Assembly (NCBI GenBank): GCA_037178975.1
Contig: JASJZH010000002.1
Coordinates: forward strand, 3,906,001 to 3,970,000
Direction: 5' to 3'
Length of the DNA stretch: 64,000 nucleotides
DNA from: Oscheius tipulae
Taxonomy: Eukaryota > Nematoda > Chromadorea > Rhabditida > Rhabditidae
Both the position numbers and the translations under genes were made by a program. Positions 46,148 to 59,129 of the stretch are shown in pieces. The notes under the pieces are model-generated. The model was given only the letters and a program-made list of their open reading frames with translations, had not been told where the DNA came from and made no database searches. The number at the start of each line of letters is the position of its first letter. The first letter of the stretch is position 1.

Positions 46148-48680
46148 ATGACTCTTGTGCCGATCTCTGTTTCCAACAGTCACTCCTCTTTAAGCAGCCG
46201 ATTCATTCCAGAAGTCTTCAAATGGCTCAGCTGGATAGCCTACTATCATCACAAGTTCGGAATTCGGCATCTGTTCCTCGTCCTCTTACTCGTCGGCTAC
46301 GTCTTTGCCGGCGGCGGAATATTCCTTGCTCTAGAAGCCCCAAATGAAATGAAGGTCAGTTCTCTCTTATCTTCTGGCCATAAAATATATTTTTGTGTTC
46401 ACCTCGGACACTTTCGAAGATTCTGGTTGTAAATTCCCTACGCATCGATTTTCAGGATCTCACCGATACCATAATGCGAATGAACAGAATTTTTACGGAG
46501 GAGGCGAACGACGTGATCAATATTACACTGACATATACGGGAGAAATCAGAGAGTCCAAACTGAGGCGAACACTCAAAGTAAGCATAGGCAGTGAAATAT
46601 ACATACAGAGAGATTACAGGCATATTATAAGGATTTGTTGGATGCCGAGGGACGGTTTCACGGAAGCACTTGGCACAAGGCCGAAAATCTGGACATGAAC
46701 CTAATGTGGTACTACTCCAGTTCCACCTTCTACTGTATGACTCTCTTCACCACTATTGGATACGGTAAGTGTGTGAAATTTAAAGTTTGAAGATAGAAAA
46801 GACAAAAGAGAAATTATTTCAGGAACAATAGCTCCACAAACTGTAGCCGGTCGAGTAGTCTCCATAATCTACGCAAGTATCGGAATACCTCTCATGCTGG
46901 TAGTCTTGGGTGACATTGGGGAAGGATTCCAGAATGTTCTCACCAAGAGCTACATTTTCTTCCTGCTGAAGTACAGGTAAGCTGATTGGAAAACAAAGAT
47001 ACTTCTCCCAGAAAGCTGAGGAAGTTGCCAGACCTCGAGGAGGAAGACCTCGAAGAGATTGTGCTTCCTGTCTGGATTGCACTGCCTATTGTGGCCTTGT
47101 ATCTCGGTCTCTGTACTCTCTTTATATGGATGTTCGATCACAGTGAAGGAAAAATGCCAGGTAAAACAAAACTGATATGGTTTGAACAGAAGTGAACAGG
47201 AATCGACGCGGCCAGCGCATTCTACTTCACATTCATCTCTCTGACAACCATCGGACTGGGAGATGTCATGCCCTACAACATCCAGTACTCTCCAGTCTTG
47301 GCCTCGGTCTTTCTTCTCGGATTGGCTCTGATCAGTATCGTCAACACTTCCATCTACGCCCAGTGCTACGATGGCTTTTTCAACTTCATGGAACTGCTGG
47401 AGAACAAGTTGGAACAGATCCATCGGGCTACACACAAGCCGCATGGACACAAAGTTTTCCAGGTGAGAGAGATCAAAAAGGAATGAACAGATACCTTGTG
47501 ACTTGACAATCCTCTCACGAAACATGTTTCTTCCTCTTTGAACCGAATTGTTAAGCCCCTCCCACAGATTAATCTGCCTTTCTCGGTGCGAATACTTCCA
47601 CCCTACAGAGTCTCTTCTGCCACGGCAAGACGACAATTTTAGGACCTTGAGCCGTGTATATTGCTTCTGGCTTGCTCATTTCCACACCTCGGGAACAAGA
47701 TGAGGACAGACGGCATTTTGAGGAGAGTCGCGCAAACAAACGGCGATGTTCCGAAACCGGGAGGAGGAGGAAAGAAAGTCACCGTGAGTATTTTGTTCAT
47801 TACTCTTGTCAAAGTCAGTGTTGACACCATCTCACTGACCCTTTTCAATCTTTCCACGTTATTGAACTCTTTCAGTATTCTGCTGTTGTGAGGAAGAGAA
47901 CTATTTCCTACTCTGGTGAACAACAAGACGACGGCAAAGCGAAGGCGAGTGGCAGAATGAGAGCTCCGACTCTCGGAGCCTTGGGAGGTCGTGACTTGGC
48001 CAAGTTCAGGTGCTTTTTTTCATAGAATTAAAGGAAACTAATGTTTAGAAAGCAAAGACAAGAAAAAACCGCCCGTCGCAATTCGGACGCCTCCAAATCT
48101 GCTGGAAAGGCTGTGGTCAGAAGAGGCAGTGATGTCACGGCTCCCACGACACCAATTCAATTCGACGAGTGGAAAAAGCTCGGAACTGAGAAGAAGGAGA
48201 CAAAGACAGAAACTACTGTCATAATTCCTGAAGCCACATCAGGAGCTTCAGAAACCATTAAGGTCAAGGATCCGTTCGATCTGTCTGATTTGTACCAGGA
48301 TCCAGTTATTCAGGTATCTATGAACAAAATTTTTGTACTCCGAACCTTTTCAGGACCCGGTTATTGTGGTAACCGAAGATGAGACTCTGCCTGTAGAGTC
48401 AGTTGCGGAGCCAGAAGAAGCAGAAGAACCGGCTGAAGAAGAGGAAGAAGACGAAGAAGAGCCTCCAGCCGATCGACCGGCTCCTCTGATCACTCTTCCT
48501 CCGCCAGGAGAAAATCAATCGGACGATGACGACGAAGACGATGACGATGATGACTGGGTTCCTCCAAACTCGAAATTCGCCAACATGGGCAAAAGGACTT
48601 CTGTCTTTGTGGCGCGAGGACAATTGGATGATTGTGATGACGAGGACGGAGAAGGACCGAGTGTCGAGTACATTCCATAA
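46148..48680 (+). CDS. Two-pore-domain (TWK/K2P) potassium channel
   Basis: About ten exons. Helix 1 is LFLVLLLVGYVFAGGGIFLA. After a long extracellular loop with N-glycosylation sequons (NIT) comes pore 1, CMTLFTTIGYGTIAPQT. Helices 2 and 3 (VVSIIYASIGIPLMLVVLG, VWIALPIVALYLGLCTLFI) lead to pore 2, FYFTFISLTTIGLGDVMPYN, and helix 4 (LASVFLLGLALISIVNTSIY). Both filters are intact (TIGYG and TIGLG), so it should be potassium-selective. The long C-terminal tail, after about 47641, is basic with RRNS-like sites, then has runs of Glu (about 48416-48465) and Asp (about 48520-48555). K2P channels set resting potential. The orthologue among the many nematode twk genes is not assigned. Confidence 0.92.
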
Positions 48681-48807
48681 CATACAAATATGTTTGCTTT
48701 AACAACTGTGGTAGAAATAAAAGATCTACGATCAACTCATTTCGGTTTCACGACGCGCGTTCATCTGTGTCTTAGCAACTAAGACGAGGTCATCTCTCTG
48801 CGACTGA

Positions 48808-49541
48808 ATGAACGAGCCATCCACCTCCCACGAATTCAAGCGCTATATTTGGGAAGACTTTTCGGTTAGACGAGCCAGGAACAGGGTCAAGGCTGAACAG
48901 GACTATCAGGAATGGCTCAATGCACCAGGTTATTCAGTTTTTAAGTTATAGACAATCACCTTTTGTCACATTTGTTTTCTGTAAAGTCTGTATCTGATTT
49001 GTAGGCCTGCTCGTGATTGAGCGCTTTGTCCGTTTCCCTACTTTTCAGTTAGATCCCCATTTTAGAAGCGGAAGGAGAACCTCACTTGACTTACATCATT
49101 GGGCCTGGAGAAGTTGAACACCAGTTACGAAACCAGGCTAGTCATGGAAAGGGAGAAACCACGACTCGGACAAAAGACTTGAAGCCCAAAGCAAAACCGA
49201 AGAAAAAAGAAGCCTATATAGCTCCGAAGGAGAGAGAGCGAGAACAGGTTTGTAATTAATAAATCCTATGGGGAGTGTTTCATATTCAGGGACCGTGGCC
49301 GGATGAGTTCCCGAGCGACTATGAAATACTTCATGTCCGGAGCACTTACGTCTAGAAAGATCTTAGACTTTGTCTGTACACAGGTTTCATAAAAGAGTAA
49401 TGGTTTGAGGATCTTATTTCACAAGAGAGAGACTTTGCATCAGAAGAGGGCGTTGGGATAATGGGAAAGAAATTCAACGATGATGATGCTGATGCAAACT
49501 TTGTCAGTGCTCCAGCTGTTTCCAGACCAGTAGTTACCTAA
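48808..49541 (+). CDS. Small charged protein, unrecognised
   Basis: Exons 48808-48928 (MNEPSTSHEFKRYIWEDFSV…), 49066-49247 (YIIGPGEVEHQLRNQ, then a Lys-rich KPKAKPKKKEAYIAPKE) and from 49290 (GPWPDEFPSDYEILHVRSTY) join in phase. Read straight, the frame stops at 49353, giving 122 aa. A further plus-strand segment 49410-49541 (DLISQERDFASEEGVGIMGK, then NDDDADANF and PVVT) is open in compatible phase if a weak GTCTAG donor and a GTTTGAG acceptor are used. Two isoforms are possible. No domain recognised; the composition suggests a nuclear or disordered protein. Confidence 0.55.
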
Positions 49542-50086
49542 TATTTTTGTTTTGGCTTTGTTAGACAAAACAGCCAGATTTCTAATACACCATTTGCACA
49601 TAAACTGAGCCTCTCAATCCAATTATACTTATAATATATGGGGCCCATTGAATTCTATTACTGATGTTTGCTCAACATCATTACTAACTGTTTTCTTCTC
49701 GAAACGAAGGCCATACGATTCGTGGGAGTATCGTTCACAGAAATCGTCAGTCGAGTCTCGTTTTAAACTGTTCCCATTTTTGGGAGTTTAATCTGAGGGG
49801 GATCAGAGGAGGACATTTCATTTCTGCGATCATTCCACCTCAAACCTTGCCTTGTCTTCCCTTATTTTCCAAAAATTGTGACCTTTTGACTCTCGAAATT
49901 TATAAACAAAGGGTGCTTGAATACGTGATTACGTACCGCGTGGGGTCCGACCATATTAGGCAGGCGAGATAGAGGTTCAAACACTCCCCGGCGACGCCAC
50001 CGATTTGCTTGTTTATCGAGTGTCTTCGAGACTCTTTTCTTGTCTTTTCTGTTTAACTTTTTCAACAAAAATGACATTTCAGCGCC

Positions 50087-53000
50087 ATGATTATGGCCAA
50101 CGACAACGAAAAGGGAATCATACCAGCCGATCCGTCGGTCGGAGCAGTTCCCGCAGCTTCTGGAACTGTTCTGTCTACGGAAACAGTGATTTCCAGTCCG
50201 AAGGGAAACGAGTCACAACCTCTTCTTCCCGAGAAAGATGCGGCTCGTCTTCTGAATCCGTCTACCTTAAAGCAGCCAAAAGTGAGTATTTAACAAAATT
50301 AAAAGAATGGCACGACTGCGCATTTCTAGAATCGAAAAGACCAATCTAATTAATCCAGAGTGTTCCACCCTCTTAATTCTGCCACAGCAAGAGTTCATAT
50401 CCGAAGCTACTATTTTCATTGCCCGTCTCTTCTTTAATCAGATCTGAACTCTCATTTCCGTCCCGCGCATCATTCTCCCCCAAAAACAAACTTTCTACGT
50501 GCTATCAAATAGATTTTTTTGAAGGCAGTGGATGACCGCCGGCAGTCAGCTGCTGTCCATTTCATCTCCCGGCTTGCCTTCCTCCGTCACACTTTTACGA
50601 CCGGCCACACGAATTAGAAAAAGAGCCAAACGCGGTAGTCTGGCAGCGCGTAATCCGCTTGTCAAACACGGTTCGCATAAGTAGATCTTATCAGAGGTTG
50701 ATTGACAGCTCTGTTTGTCCAGGTAGCCAGATCGTAAATATGTCGTTGGCTCTGAAGAAGTGCGAGTAGAGGATGTTTTGTCTCTGAATCTTCCTCCTTT
50801 TTCTGTTTTCCCCCGCTCTCAGAAAGAGAATTAATGGATCGCTAGAAAACAGCCATCAGTCAGTACTGGATGGCCCCATCCGTCTTATTTTTTCTCAGTC
50901 TGAGCAACAAGATTGATTTCGAGAGATGGTCACAAAAACAGATACTTCAGAATTTCCACGACAACATTCTGTGTGAAAGAGATGAAACTCGATAGTCTAG
51001 GGAGTCCAGTAAACATTTGTTCTCAATTATGTTTTCCGCTGCAATTATAGTTGCGTGTTCTACTTTTTAGTCTGTGCCCTGTCCATCTATCACTATTGAA
51101 CTTGTCCCCGCATCATTTTCTCGCTCCCACTCAATATAATTGCTTTTGTGTGCTGATCTTCTTCCACTCTTTATGTGATCGCTCCACGTGCCGCCAGCCA
51201 GTGGCACAAACAGACAAATGTTGGCATCCCGGGGGAGCATCAGCTTTCCTTCCTTTGTTGTCTTCGTTTACTCGTGAGGTGCCAACCCTTCTTCTTAACA
51301 TGCTCCTCACAAGAAGAGCTCTCTTATCGACCATAATCGCCTCATAAGTCCTCACATTTACACTCCCCAGACTGGGACCAATGTGCTTATAGGTGCTTTT
51401 TGGACCGAGAGCACTGGATTCAATATTTTGCTACTCTGGTTCTTTTTATTTCTGATTCAAACTTTTCTATACCTGATACATATACTGTTTTGTGTATACG
51501 TTCCTGAAAAGCATCAAAATCTGTCTTGACCTGCCAGCTATTTTTCTCAGAAAACACAAAGTTCGGTAGACTCTTTGAATATCCAGAGTCACTCTCTAAT
51601 AGATCTGGTTGGCTGCATATCTTTATAATCATGGGCCTCTCGATCGTTCCCAAGATATCCCGCTATTCACTTAAACAGTCCTGAGAACTCAAAATTCTCG
51701 CCTTACTATCTCTTCTGTTTGACTTTGACCCCACGTGAATTCTTCAAATGACGTTTTGTTTGTCTGTAGCTGATCTCCTCGAACAGTGTTGACCCTTCCT
51801 CATTCTTTATTTCCTCCTTCTCTTTTAAAAAAAAACATGCTCTAACCTTGACAGTATGGGACAACTAGACCAAGAACAGAGTGTTCCGCTTCGTGGAGAA
51901 GTGAAAGTGATACCTAATGTGAGTAGTAGAGAGTATTTTCCTTGGAACTAATGAGTTTCTTTTCAGGGAAAGTTCACTGGTGTTCTGGTGTTTTCCGTCT
52001 TCGTGGTGACACTCGCCTCCTTCCAATTCGGATACCATATCGGTTGTATCAATGCTCCTCAAGCTGTGAGTTTTATTATCAAAACTAACTGAATCCCTTC
52101 AGCTCGTTGTTAGCTGGCTGGTTCAGTCTCACGAATATCTTACCGGAACCATTCTCACTAAGGAACAGGCCGATTTCTACTGGTCGGTGGCTGTTGCTGT
52201 CTTCCCTCTAGGAGGAATGTTCGGAGCCTTGGCATCCGGATGGCTCGGAGACAGAGTCGGTCGTCGTAATGGTCTCTGGTACAATAATCTCTTGGCCTTC
52301 GCCGCTGCCGCCTTTCTCAGTCTGGCCAAATCGGCGAACGTCTGGCCCATGCTCATCATCGGACGTCTCCTCATCGGTTTCAACTGCGGTCTGACCACAG
52401 GACTTGTTCCGATGTACGTGACTGAAGTCTCCCCGATCAATCTTCGTGGAACCCTGGGATCCGTTCATCAGTTCATGGTCACCGTTGCCATTCTCGTCTC
52501 TCAAGTCCTCGGACTCCCTGGTCTGCTCGGAACTGCCGACTACTGGCCCTTCATCTTTGCCTTCACCGTCGTTCCGGCTGCCATCCAAACCGTCACCCTC
52601 TGGCTCTGTCCCGAGTCACCCAAGTACTCGATCGCTGTCAAAAACGACCACGAACGTGCCGAGCGGGATCTCAAGCGTCTTCGCGGAGTCGACGACGTGT
52701 CCATCGAGTTGGATGTGATGAAGGAACAGGTCGCTGCCGCTGCCGCTGTCGAGAAACCTACGATGTCCTCGATGTTCAAGGCGCCTCTTCTCTGGCCCAT
52801 GATCATCGCCATCATGATGATGCTCTCCCAACAGTTGTCCGGTATCAACGTGGCTATGTTCTACTCAACTACCATCTTCCGCGGAGCTGGGCTGGACGCC
52901 ACCGAAGCCACTTATGCCACGATCGCTATGGGAACTATCAATGTCTTGATGACTCTCGTCTCCATTTGGCTCGTCGACCATCCCAAGTTCGGACGTCGTT

Positions 53001-53493
53001 CTCTCCATATCGGTGGAATGGTCGGCATGTTCTTCTCGACTATTGCTCTGGTTATTGTCCTGACTCTTCAACTCAACGGAACCCAATGGGCTTCGTATGC
53101 TGCTATCCTCTTTGTTCTTCTCTTCGTCATCGGCTTCGCTGTCGGGCCTGGTCGGTTTTATATCCTCACTGAAAATGATCAAATTCTAGGACCCATTCCC
53201 TGGTTCTTCGTCTCGGAGATCTTCCCTTCATCTGCTGTTGGAAACGCTACCTCGATTGCTTGCATGGTCAACTGGACTGCTAACTTGCTCGTCGGACTTC
53301 TCTTCCTTCCCATCAACGTAGTTTTTTTATCTTAAACACCACCTAATTCTATTTGCAGAACATGATCCACCAGTTCTCGTTCCTCATCTTCACCGGATTC
53401 CTTGGCTTTTTCATCTTCTTCACCTGGAAATACGTCCCCGAGACCAAAGGAAAAACGGTTGAGGAGGTCACCGCCGGCTTCGAGAAACGATAG
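50087..53493 (+). CDS. fgt-1: Facilitated glucose transporter FGT-1 with two alternative first exons
   Basis: First exon 1a, 50087-50281, follows ATTTCAG and encodes a polar N-terminus with a dileucine-type [12 protein letters not shown]. First exon 1b, 51856-51918, follows TTGACAG and starts [15 protein letters not shown]. Both end in phase 0 and share exons 51967-52065, 52103-53150, 53190-53317 and 53359-53493, giving 534 or 490 aa. Class I GLUT marks: [87 protein letters not shown] and [12 protein letters not shown]. elegans FGT-1 likewise has two isoforms. The intron 53151-53189 is 39 nt and open. An AATAAA lies at about 53595. Confidence 0.92.
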
Positions 53494-53819
53494 ATTCATC
53501 GATTTATTTGCTACTCTTTGTGCTACACTTTGTTCCGCCTCAAGCTTTAATCTTTCTCCAAAACAGGGCCAGTCTGTTATAATAGCTCTAGCCAATAAAT
53601 GTATCGAGTTGATCCGTTTGTTTTCTTGGCTGTAGCTGCCGGCTGCCGGTCAACAACTGCTGTCTTCTCTCCTCTTAACAACAACCTCTGTTGTGACAAA
53701 TTTCTGCCTCAGATCGGTGGATCGACTCCGCAACTCTAGCCGCTTCTTTCTTTCCCCTCTCTTGTTTTTCGATTGATTCCGATAAAGGTCTTCCTATTTT
53801 ACGCCATCTCTTTTCTAGC

Positions 53820-54323
53820 ATGATTCGGTGGCAATTCCTCCTTCTTCTCGTTATTCTGGGGACGGCAGTGGCCATGCGCAAGCAAGGTGTGGCCGTGAAG
53901 GGACATCTGAAGTGTGGAACTATGCCCGCTGCCAACACCAAGGTCCGAATTGTTGACATTGACTATGGTCAGTTAGTTTGATAAACTGGTAACAATAAAA
54001 GTTAGGACCGGATCCGGATGACACTCTGGACGAGAACAAGACTGACGACAAGGGATTCTTCAATCTGACCGGAACCACTCACGAACTGACCCCCATCGAT
54101 CCCGTTCTTTACATTTGGCACGAGTGCAGAGACGAACAGACTGTGGGTTTTTTTTAGCTCATTTGGATAAGAAAAAACTCAGCCCTGCTCCCGTAAGATC
54201 AAGTTCGTCATCCCAAAGAAGTTCATCCACGGAGGCAGTCCTACCGCCGAGCAGTGGGTCGACATTGGAACTCTGAACCTCGAGGGAATTTTCGACGAAG
54301 AGGGACGCGAGTGTATTCAGTAA
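53820..54323 (+). CDS. Transthyretin-like secreted protein (TTR family)
   Basis: Three exons. Signal peptide MIRWQFLLLLVILGTAVA, then MRKQGVAVKGHLKCGTMPA and NTKVRIVDIDY, GPDPDDTLDENKTDDKGFFN, LYIWHECRDEQ, PCSRKIKFVIPKKFI and LNLEGIFDEEGRECIQ. This is the nematode TTR pattern with the conserved cysteines (C-GTMP, HEC, PC, EC). Some family members bridge apoptotic cells or neurons, but most have no known role. One N-glycosylation sequon (NLT). AATAAA follows at about 54334. Confidence 0.9.
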
Positions 54324-54397
54324 ACTGTTAGGAAATAAAGATTCTTGAACATTTATTGAGATCCATTGGATACCCGGGAAAACTTTATGCAAAGCAT

Positions 54398-56182
54398 CTA
54401 ATGATAAGGACATGGGCTGTCATTAGGCCAAATAAACTTGAATCTTTGGATGGCAACACCCTCGACCTGTCTGATATCATTGTACCAAAGATAGTATTGG
54501 TCAGCTGCCCAAAATGAACCCATCAGAGTCATATCATTGTAGCTGTCCAGCGGCGGAGACAGGGCAATACAATTATTATCGAAGTTGAACCTAACAACGT
54601 GGTAGTGAGTCTTTTCCAGGACAACTACCAATGCGTAATTTTGAAAGTAAGTCGTGTCAATGGAAAGGGCTGACCCGTTGACATCTAACAAAACCGGGAA
54701 AATCTCTCCTTGGTAGTCGAGCATCAATGTTCCGGAGGCGTTCAACCAGACGACCAGGTCGGTCTGGTTAGAATCGTTGGGAGCTAGGGAGACTGAAGCG
54801 ATGAGAGATTTGGAAGGAATGGGAAAGATATCCATTGGTCCGTTCTCGATGAACTTGGAGTCGTTAGAGCGCATCGTCTGGAAAAAAAAACTATTAAATC
54901 TTCAAGATGTCTTGTTAGATCAATTGGTTAACATTTAGACTTACCTGAACTACAGTCTCCATTCCCTGCTCGACCGCATTTGTCAAAAGTAATTGATTTC
55001 CATCAGTAGATATCCTCCATTCGATGATCTTTCCCGCAGTCACTATGGAACTCCCGTGAAGGAGGCAAACATTCGAGATCTGTAATCTTACCTATTCCTA
55101 GATAAAACTAGAGCATTACCTCCCCACAGCTTTTACAACAAAAGATAATCTTGTTGAGTGAACAAAGACTGCCATTCAGACAAGAATCGCTAGCTGATAA
55201 TAGGTTACAGGCTGTACAGTCATCGGGAGCGGTGACAGGAGACAAAGACTGATACGCCGTTTCTAGCAACACGTATGACGCATTCTTGCCATACGCGATA
55301 ATTCTGAAGATTCCACGGCTTCTGTTGATGTCATTGCTCACCTGTCTCTGAAGTCGTAACCTCTGTTGTCCGGTTCAAGTGACTCCATCCATCCAATCGG
55401 GTACCATTTCTGGCATCCACCACTAGAATAGATCTGCGGATACTTTTCCGGTGGTACTGTGGTGGAAACTTTAATTGGAGATATCGCAGCGGTAGTCGAT
55501 GTTCCTGCATCTGTATAGAGTGTAGCCGAGTTGCTTTTCGGAAGAACAAAGAATAAAATGAGTCCGACGATCACAATTGAGACGCCGGCGATCACGAACG
55601 CGGCCACAATTAGCCATATCTTCCGAGAGATGCCACACAGCCAATACCAGACTCGCTCTGAAAAAATGTTTTTTTTAAGAAAAAGAATGGAGAAACCTGG
55701 AATTGTCAGCTTGATGCTTTCCTCCCCCGGAAGACGATCATTCCATCCCGGACTCACAAAGTCTTGAGTTGCTTCAGGGTGCAGAGACGGGAATCTGGAA
55801 GATCAAAAAATGAAGAGACTCAAAAATCGATGTCTTATCACTTGGCCTCTTTAAAAGGTATATGAGGTTAAATCGGGGTGTTTTGAGTGTCAGTCGTTCA
55901 GTAGTAAAAAATGGGAAAGATGTAAACCATGTAACTTTTAGGGGTACAACGCCGGTGTATGACACATGAGAAAAAGTAAAATCATTGTTTCAATCCCAAC
56001 AGACAAGTTTTTTGGTAGTCGGATGGCTCTTTTGAAGTGTTAAAACACATTCAAACCTTGCTCTCCGAGCGTTGATAGTGTCATTGTTGTATTCCGAGAC
56101 GGTGTTGTTCCTCGACTCCTCCTGTGTTGAGGAAATCGTTGACCTGAACTTTGACACTTGGAAAAGACTAAAGAACTTACAT
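54398..56182 (-). CDS. Type II single-pass membrane protein, unrecognised
   Basis: Minus strand. The start codon seems split: AT at 56182-56181 before GTAAGT, then G at 56143 (exon 56143-56057, MSTISSTQEESRNN…). Next come FPSLHPEATQDFVSPGW and, after an intron, the cytoplasmic-membrane junction VWYWLCGISRKIW and helix LIVAAFVIAGVSIVIVGLIL. The lumenal part has CQKWYPIGWMESLEPDNRGY, YGKNASYVLLETAYQSL, a six-cysteine patch (CTACNLLSASDSCLNGSLC) and further N-glycosylation sites, ending PCPYH. The N-terminal layout resembles type II ectoenzymes, but no catalytic motif is visible. Exon phases from 56143 to 54874 agree. Confidence 0.6.
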
Positions 56183-58228
56183 GGAAATGTTGTCAATATT
56201 GGAGCATGGAAAAGGCTCTGCCGCTTTTTAGAAAAGAGCTTATCACTAACCTCTCTTCGTTTCCACGATCACAACGGGCGGACGAGACGAGGCGCGATAA
56301 GCGATTGATCACATCATCTCAAAAAGAGACAAAGAGACGTCCAGGTACTTATTATTTGCATAATCTTTAGATTCTGTGAGAAACGCGTTCCTTCTGGCCC
56401 CTCTCGTCTCTTCTTGAACCTCAATCGACTCTCCACTCACTGCTGACGTCGCTACAAAATAGAGTCAATTTGTATTGGCAGAGAGTTAATCAGGAGCAAA
56501 CAAGAGAAAGCTTTTCTGCTTTCTGAAGGGAACAAAATATTTTGGATAATTTGCATTGTCAATACCTTTGGACTTTTTATTGTCTGCTTCAATTAGGCAG
56601 AGCACACTTTTGGCGTCCTTTTGCCTCTGGAAGATCGTAACTTCCAGTTCGGTAATGTTCTGCGAATTATTGCTCAGACCTGAAACTTTGCAGAACTGTT
56701 TGGAACTGGGAAAATCTGTTATGTATGTGGAACAGGTACTAAACTTCTACACTTGGTCTCTGGTCGGTGATAACTTTGTAGTCACTGTTTCACATGGTGA
56801 ACTACCCCCCTTGCCAACTGTTGCGGAGGCAGCGTTCTGCTCTGCGACCGTCCTTTTTGGTCCCCGACCCAAATTGGCTACTCTTCCGCCCCCGCCATGC
56901 AGCCTTCCTCACACTCCTACTGTATACAGCCTCTGTCCTCTCTTTCCTTTTCCAACCTCTATTGACCAAATTCTCCCTTCAAAATTACCTCAAAATGAGC
57001 TGTTGGCAAACATCGCGCCAGCTGAGAGAGAGCAGCTACATCTGTTCCATTGAGCGTAATCAGTTATCTCGCCTGGTGTAACCCCTGAGAGAACTCGTGT
57101 TCCTTTTTCTCCCTCTGGTCATTGCTTTGAAAGCCAATTTGGCGTCAGGTTAATCAGCCAGACGGCGAGGGGAAAACTACTTTTGAATGACTCAATTTTT
57201 CTATCAAACTTTGTCCCCTCTCCCTCAATGAAATCCGATACCTGAACTTCCGTGCCAAGTGAATTATTCTTATCGGGTGTCTCTGTTTGTCCTCAGTCTC
57301 TTTTCCTCTTTTTCTATAATCGTTTCCCTTCAGGGCACCAGTCCTTTTACCTAATCCACCCCACTCAAAAGCTCATCCATTGAATTATTAAGCTGGTAGA
57401 GCAATGTGCGTAGCTCTTTGGCAGTTAATAGCACAAATTGATAAGTCATGACTCCTTCCATCTGGGCTAACTTTTTTTTCCGTTCTGATTCGCATCAACT
57501 ATTCATTGTGACAACTTCCTCTAACAGAATCAAAAGTCCTTAATGGATAGAAGGCTTTCAATTATGGAGGCATTCACTTTTTGTTTTGTTCATGATGTCC
57601 GAACGGTGTTCTGCAGATTATCCAGGTCTTCTTTTTCGACATATCTCTGTCTCATCCTTCATGTCTTTTGCAACGTCATTCTTTTTATTTAGGAGCTTCG
57701 ATGTAAACTCGGCGTTCGAAGAATTGTAGTTTCCTTTTTCAGTGCGTTTCCTATGCCGGTCGCTCTGAGGCTATCTAGAATGCCTTATCCTATTGTCAAA
57801 ATATTTCTATTTCTTGAAATTGCTTTGCAATCCTTCTACTGATTTTTGCAGCAAAGGTCTGGCTCAAACAACCCTGTCATTTGGCTTTGAAGAGAACAAA
57901 CGTTTCGCGTTCTAGTAAACCCGAACTGTCACCGTTCCTATAATCAAAGCTCACAGATTTAAGAATAGTGTGACTAGTTAATCCCTCTCGCGTGTTTCTG
58001 TTAAATATCCTAGTGAAATATTTACGTTGCCAGGTAGAGAGTTACTCCCGCGATTTTCGAGTTGGCACGGAACTTGTCACTTTCAGGCTTCCTTATTTTC
58101 CTCACGTCATTTCATTTGACTCTTATTACATGTTTTTCTGATTCATTGCGCTTAGCATACACAAGAATTTCAGAAACAACAGAACTGTCGCCTTGTCGTC
58201 CAGAAACACAAAGTCGCGGCGCGATGCC
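56183..58228. other. Intergenic, no gene seen
   Basis: About 2 kb, pyrimidine-rich in places. An open frame at 56556-57053 is proline-rich without splice sites or family marks and begins at a non-ATG codon, so it is not called. The last part (58150-58228) reads in frame with the next gene but lacks a clear start. Confidence 0.45.
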
Positions 58229-58926
58229 ATGACCGATCAGGCAATCCAGAGTCTCCACACCATTTTCGTCATCATATACCTACAGGTAGCGCTTCGAATA
58301 TGAAAGAACAAACCAAAGTTTAGGAAGCTGCTTGGATCTGTGCGCCTCTTCTAGTCAGTGGGAACGTCTTCCTTCACGCGGTTCTTCGCGGTGTCCCGAC
58401 AGGTAAACAGTCGCCGTTTCCGGTCACCTATGGATCTCAAGTTACAGTATCTTTCGTCTGGGCTGCCGCCGTGTTCATATTTTTTCTATCTACAGGGCTC
58501 TTTTTGGCTATCAGCCTCTATATTGTGCATCGAAAGGCTCTGAGCGAGAAGAAACAAAAGTTTTTTCTTCCATACGTGATCGTCAAATCGCTAAGGATAG
58601 TCACTCTGTCTACAGGTTTATTTTCTTTGAACACCGGTCATGATCAAATTTTAGTCTCGGTTACAGTACTGGTCTCCCCAACTCTTATCACACAATACTT
58701 CTATGCCAGTATTTACGGTCTCTTCGAGTGTGCAGCTGGTGCCATTGCTCTCGAGGTCTGTTCCTTATCCAAAACCTCGGGAAAGAATCTACAGGTGACC
58801 TCTCGAAGTTGGCGAGTGATAGCCAAGAACCGTGGTTGTCCTCGAAGACGACAGTCGGCTTCGGATGCGCCTCTTCCAACCCTTGGTCTCTCGAAACAGA
58901 CTCTGGTCTGTAGCGCGGCTGATTGA
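58229..58926 (+). CDS. Multi-pass membrane protein, unrecognised
   Basis: Starts MTDQAIQSLHTIFVIIYLQ, then AAWICAPLLVSGNVFLHAVL, a helix VWAAAVFIFFLSTGLFLAIS, a basic loop HRKALSEKKQKFF and a further helix (VTVLVSPTLITQYFYASIYG … CAAGAIALE). The C-terminal tail after about 58757 is polar and basic. A 39-nt segment at 58757-58795 (GTCTGT…CTACAG) could be an intron, but it is also open in frame, so both versions are possible. Four helices in total; family unknown. Confidence 0.55.
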
Positions 58927-59129
58927 CACGCATGGTAGCAGAGAACGTACGGGTATGATGGTGCCTTCTCTCCGACTCACAACTATAGCACAGTTCTTCA
59001 CTTCTCTTCTATCTATGAATAAAATTATTTGTATCCTTCCTGTCTGTGACTCATTCCATTGGTTCTTTTCAAATGTGGCTCATAACGGGGCCAAAATATA
59101 ACGACAGAGAACATGAATGCCTGACATAA

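Noticed and set aside
52208-53182. Antisense frames across the FGT-1 body exon
   Set aside because: Shadow frames caused by the strong codon bias of the real gene.
56556-57053. 165-codon plus-strand frame rich in Pro and Leu
   Set aside because: It begins at a non-ATG codon, has biased composition, no splice sites and no family similarity.
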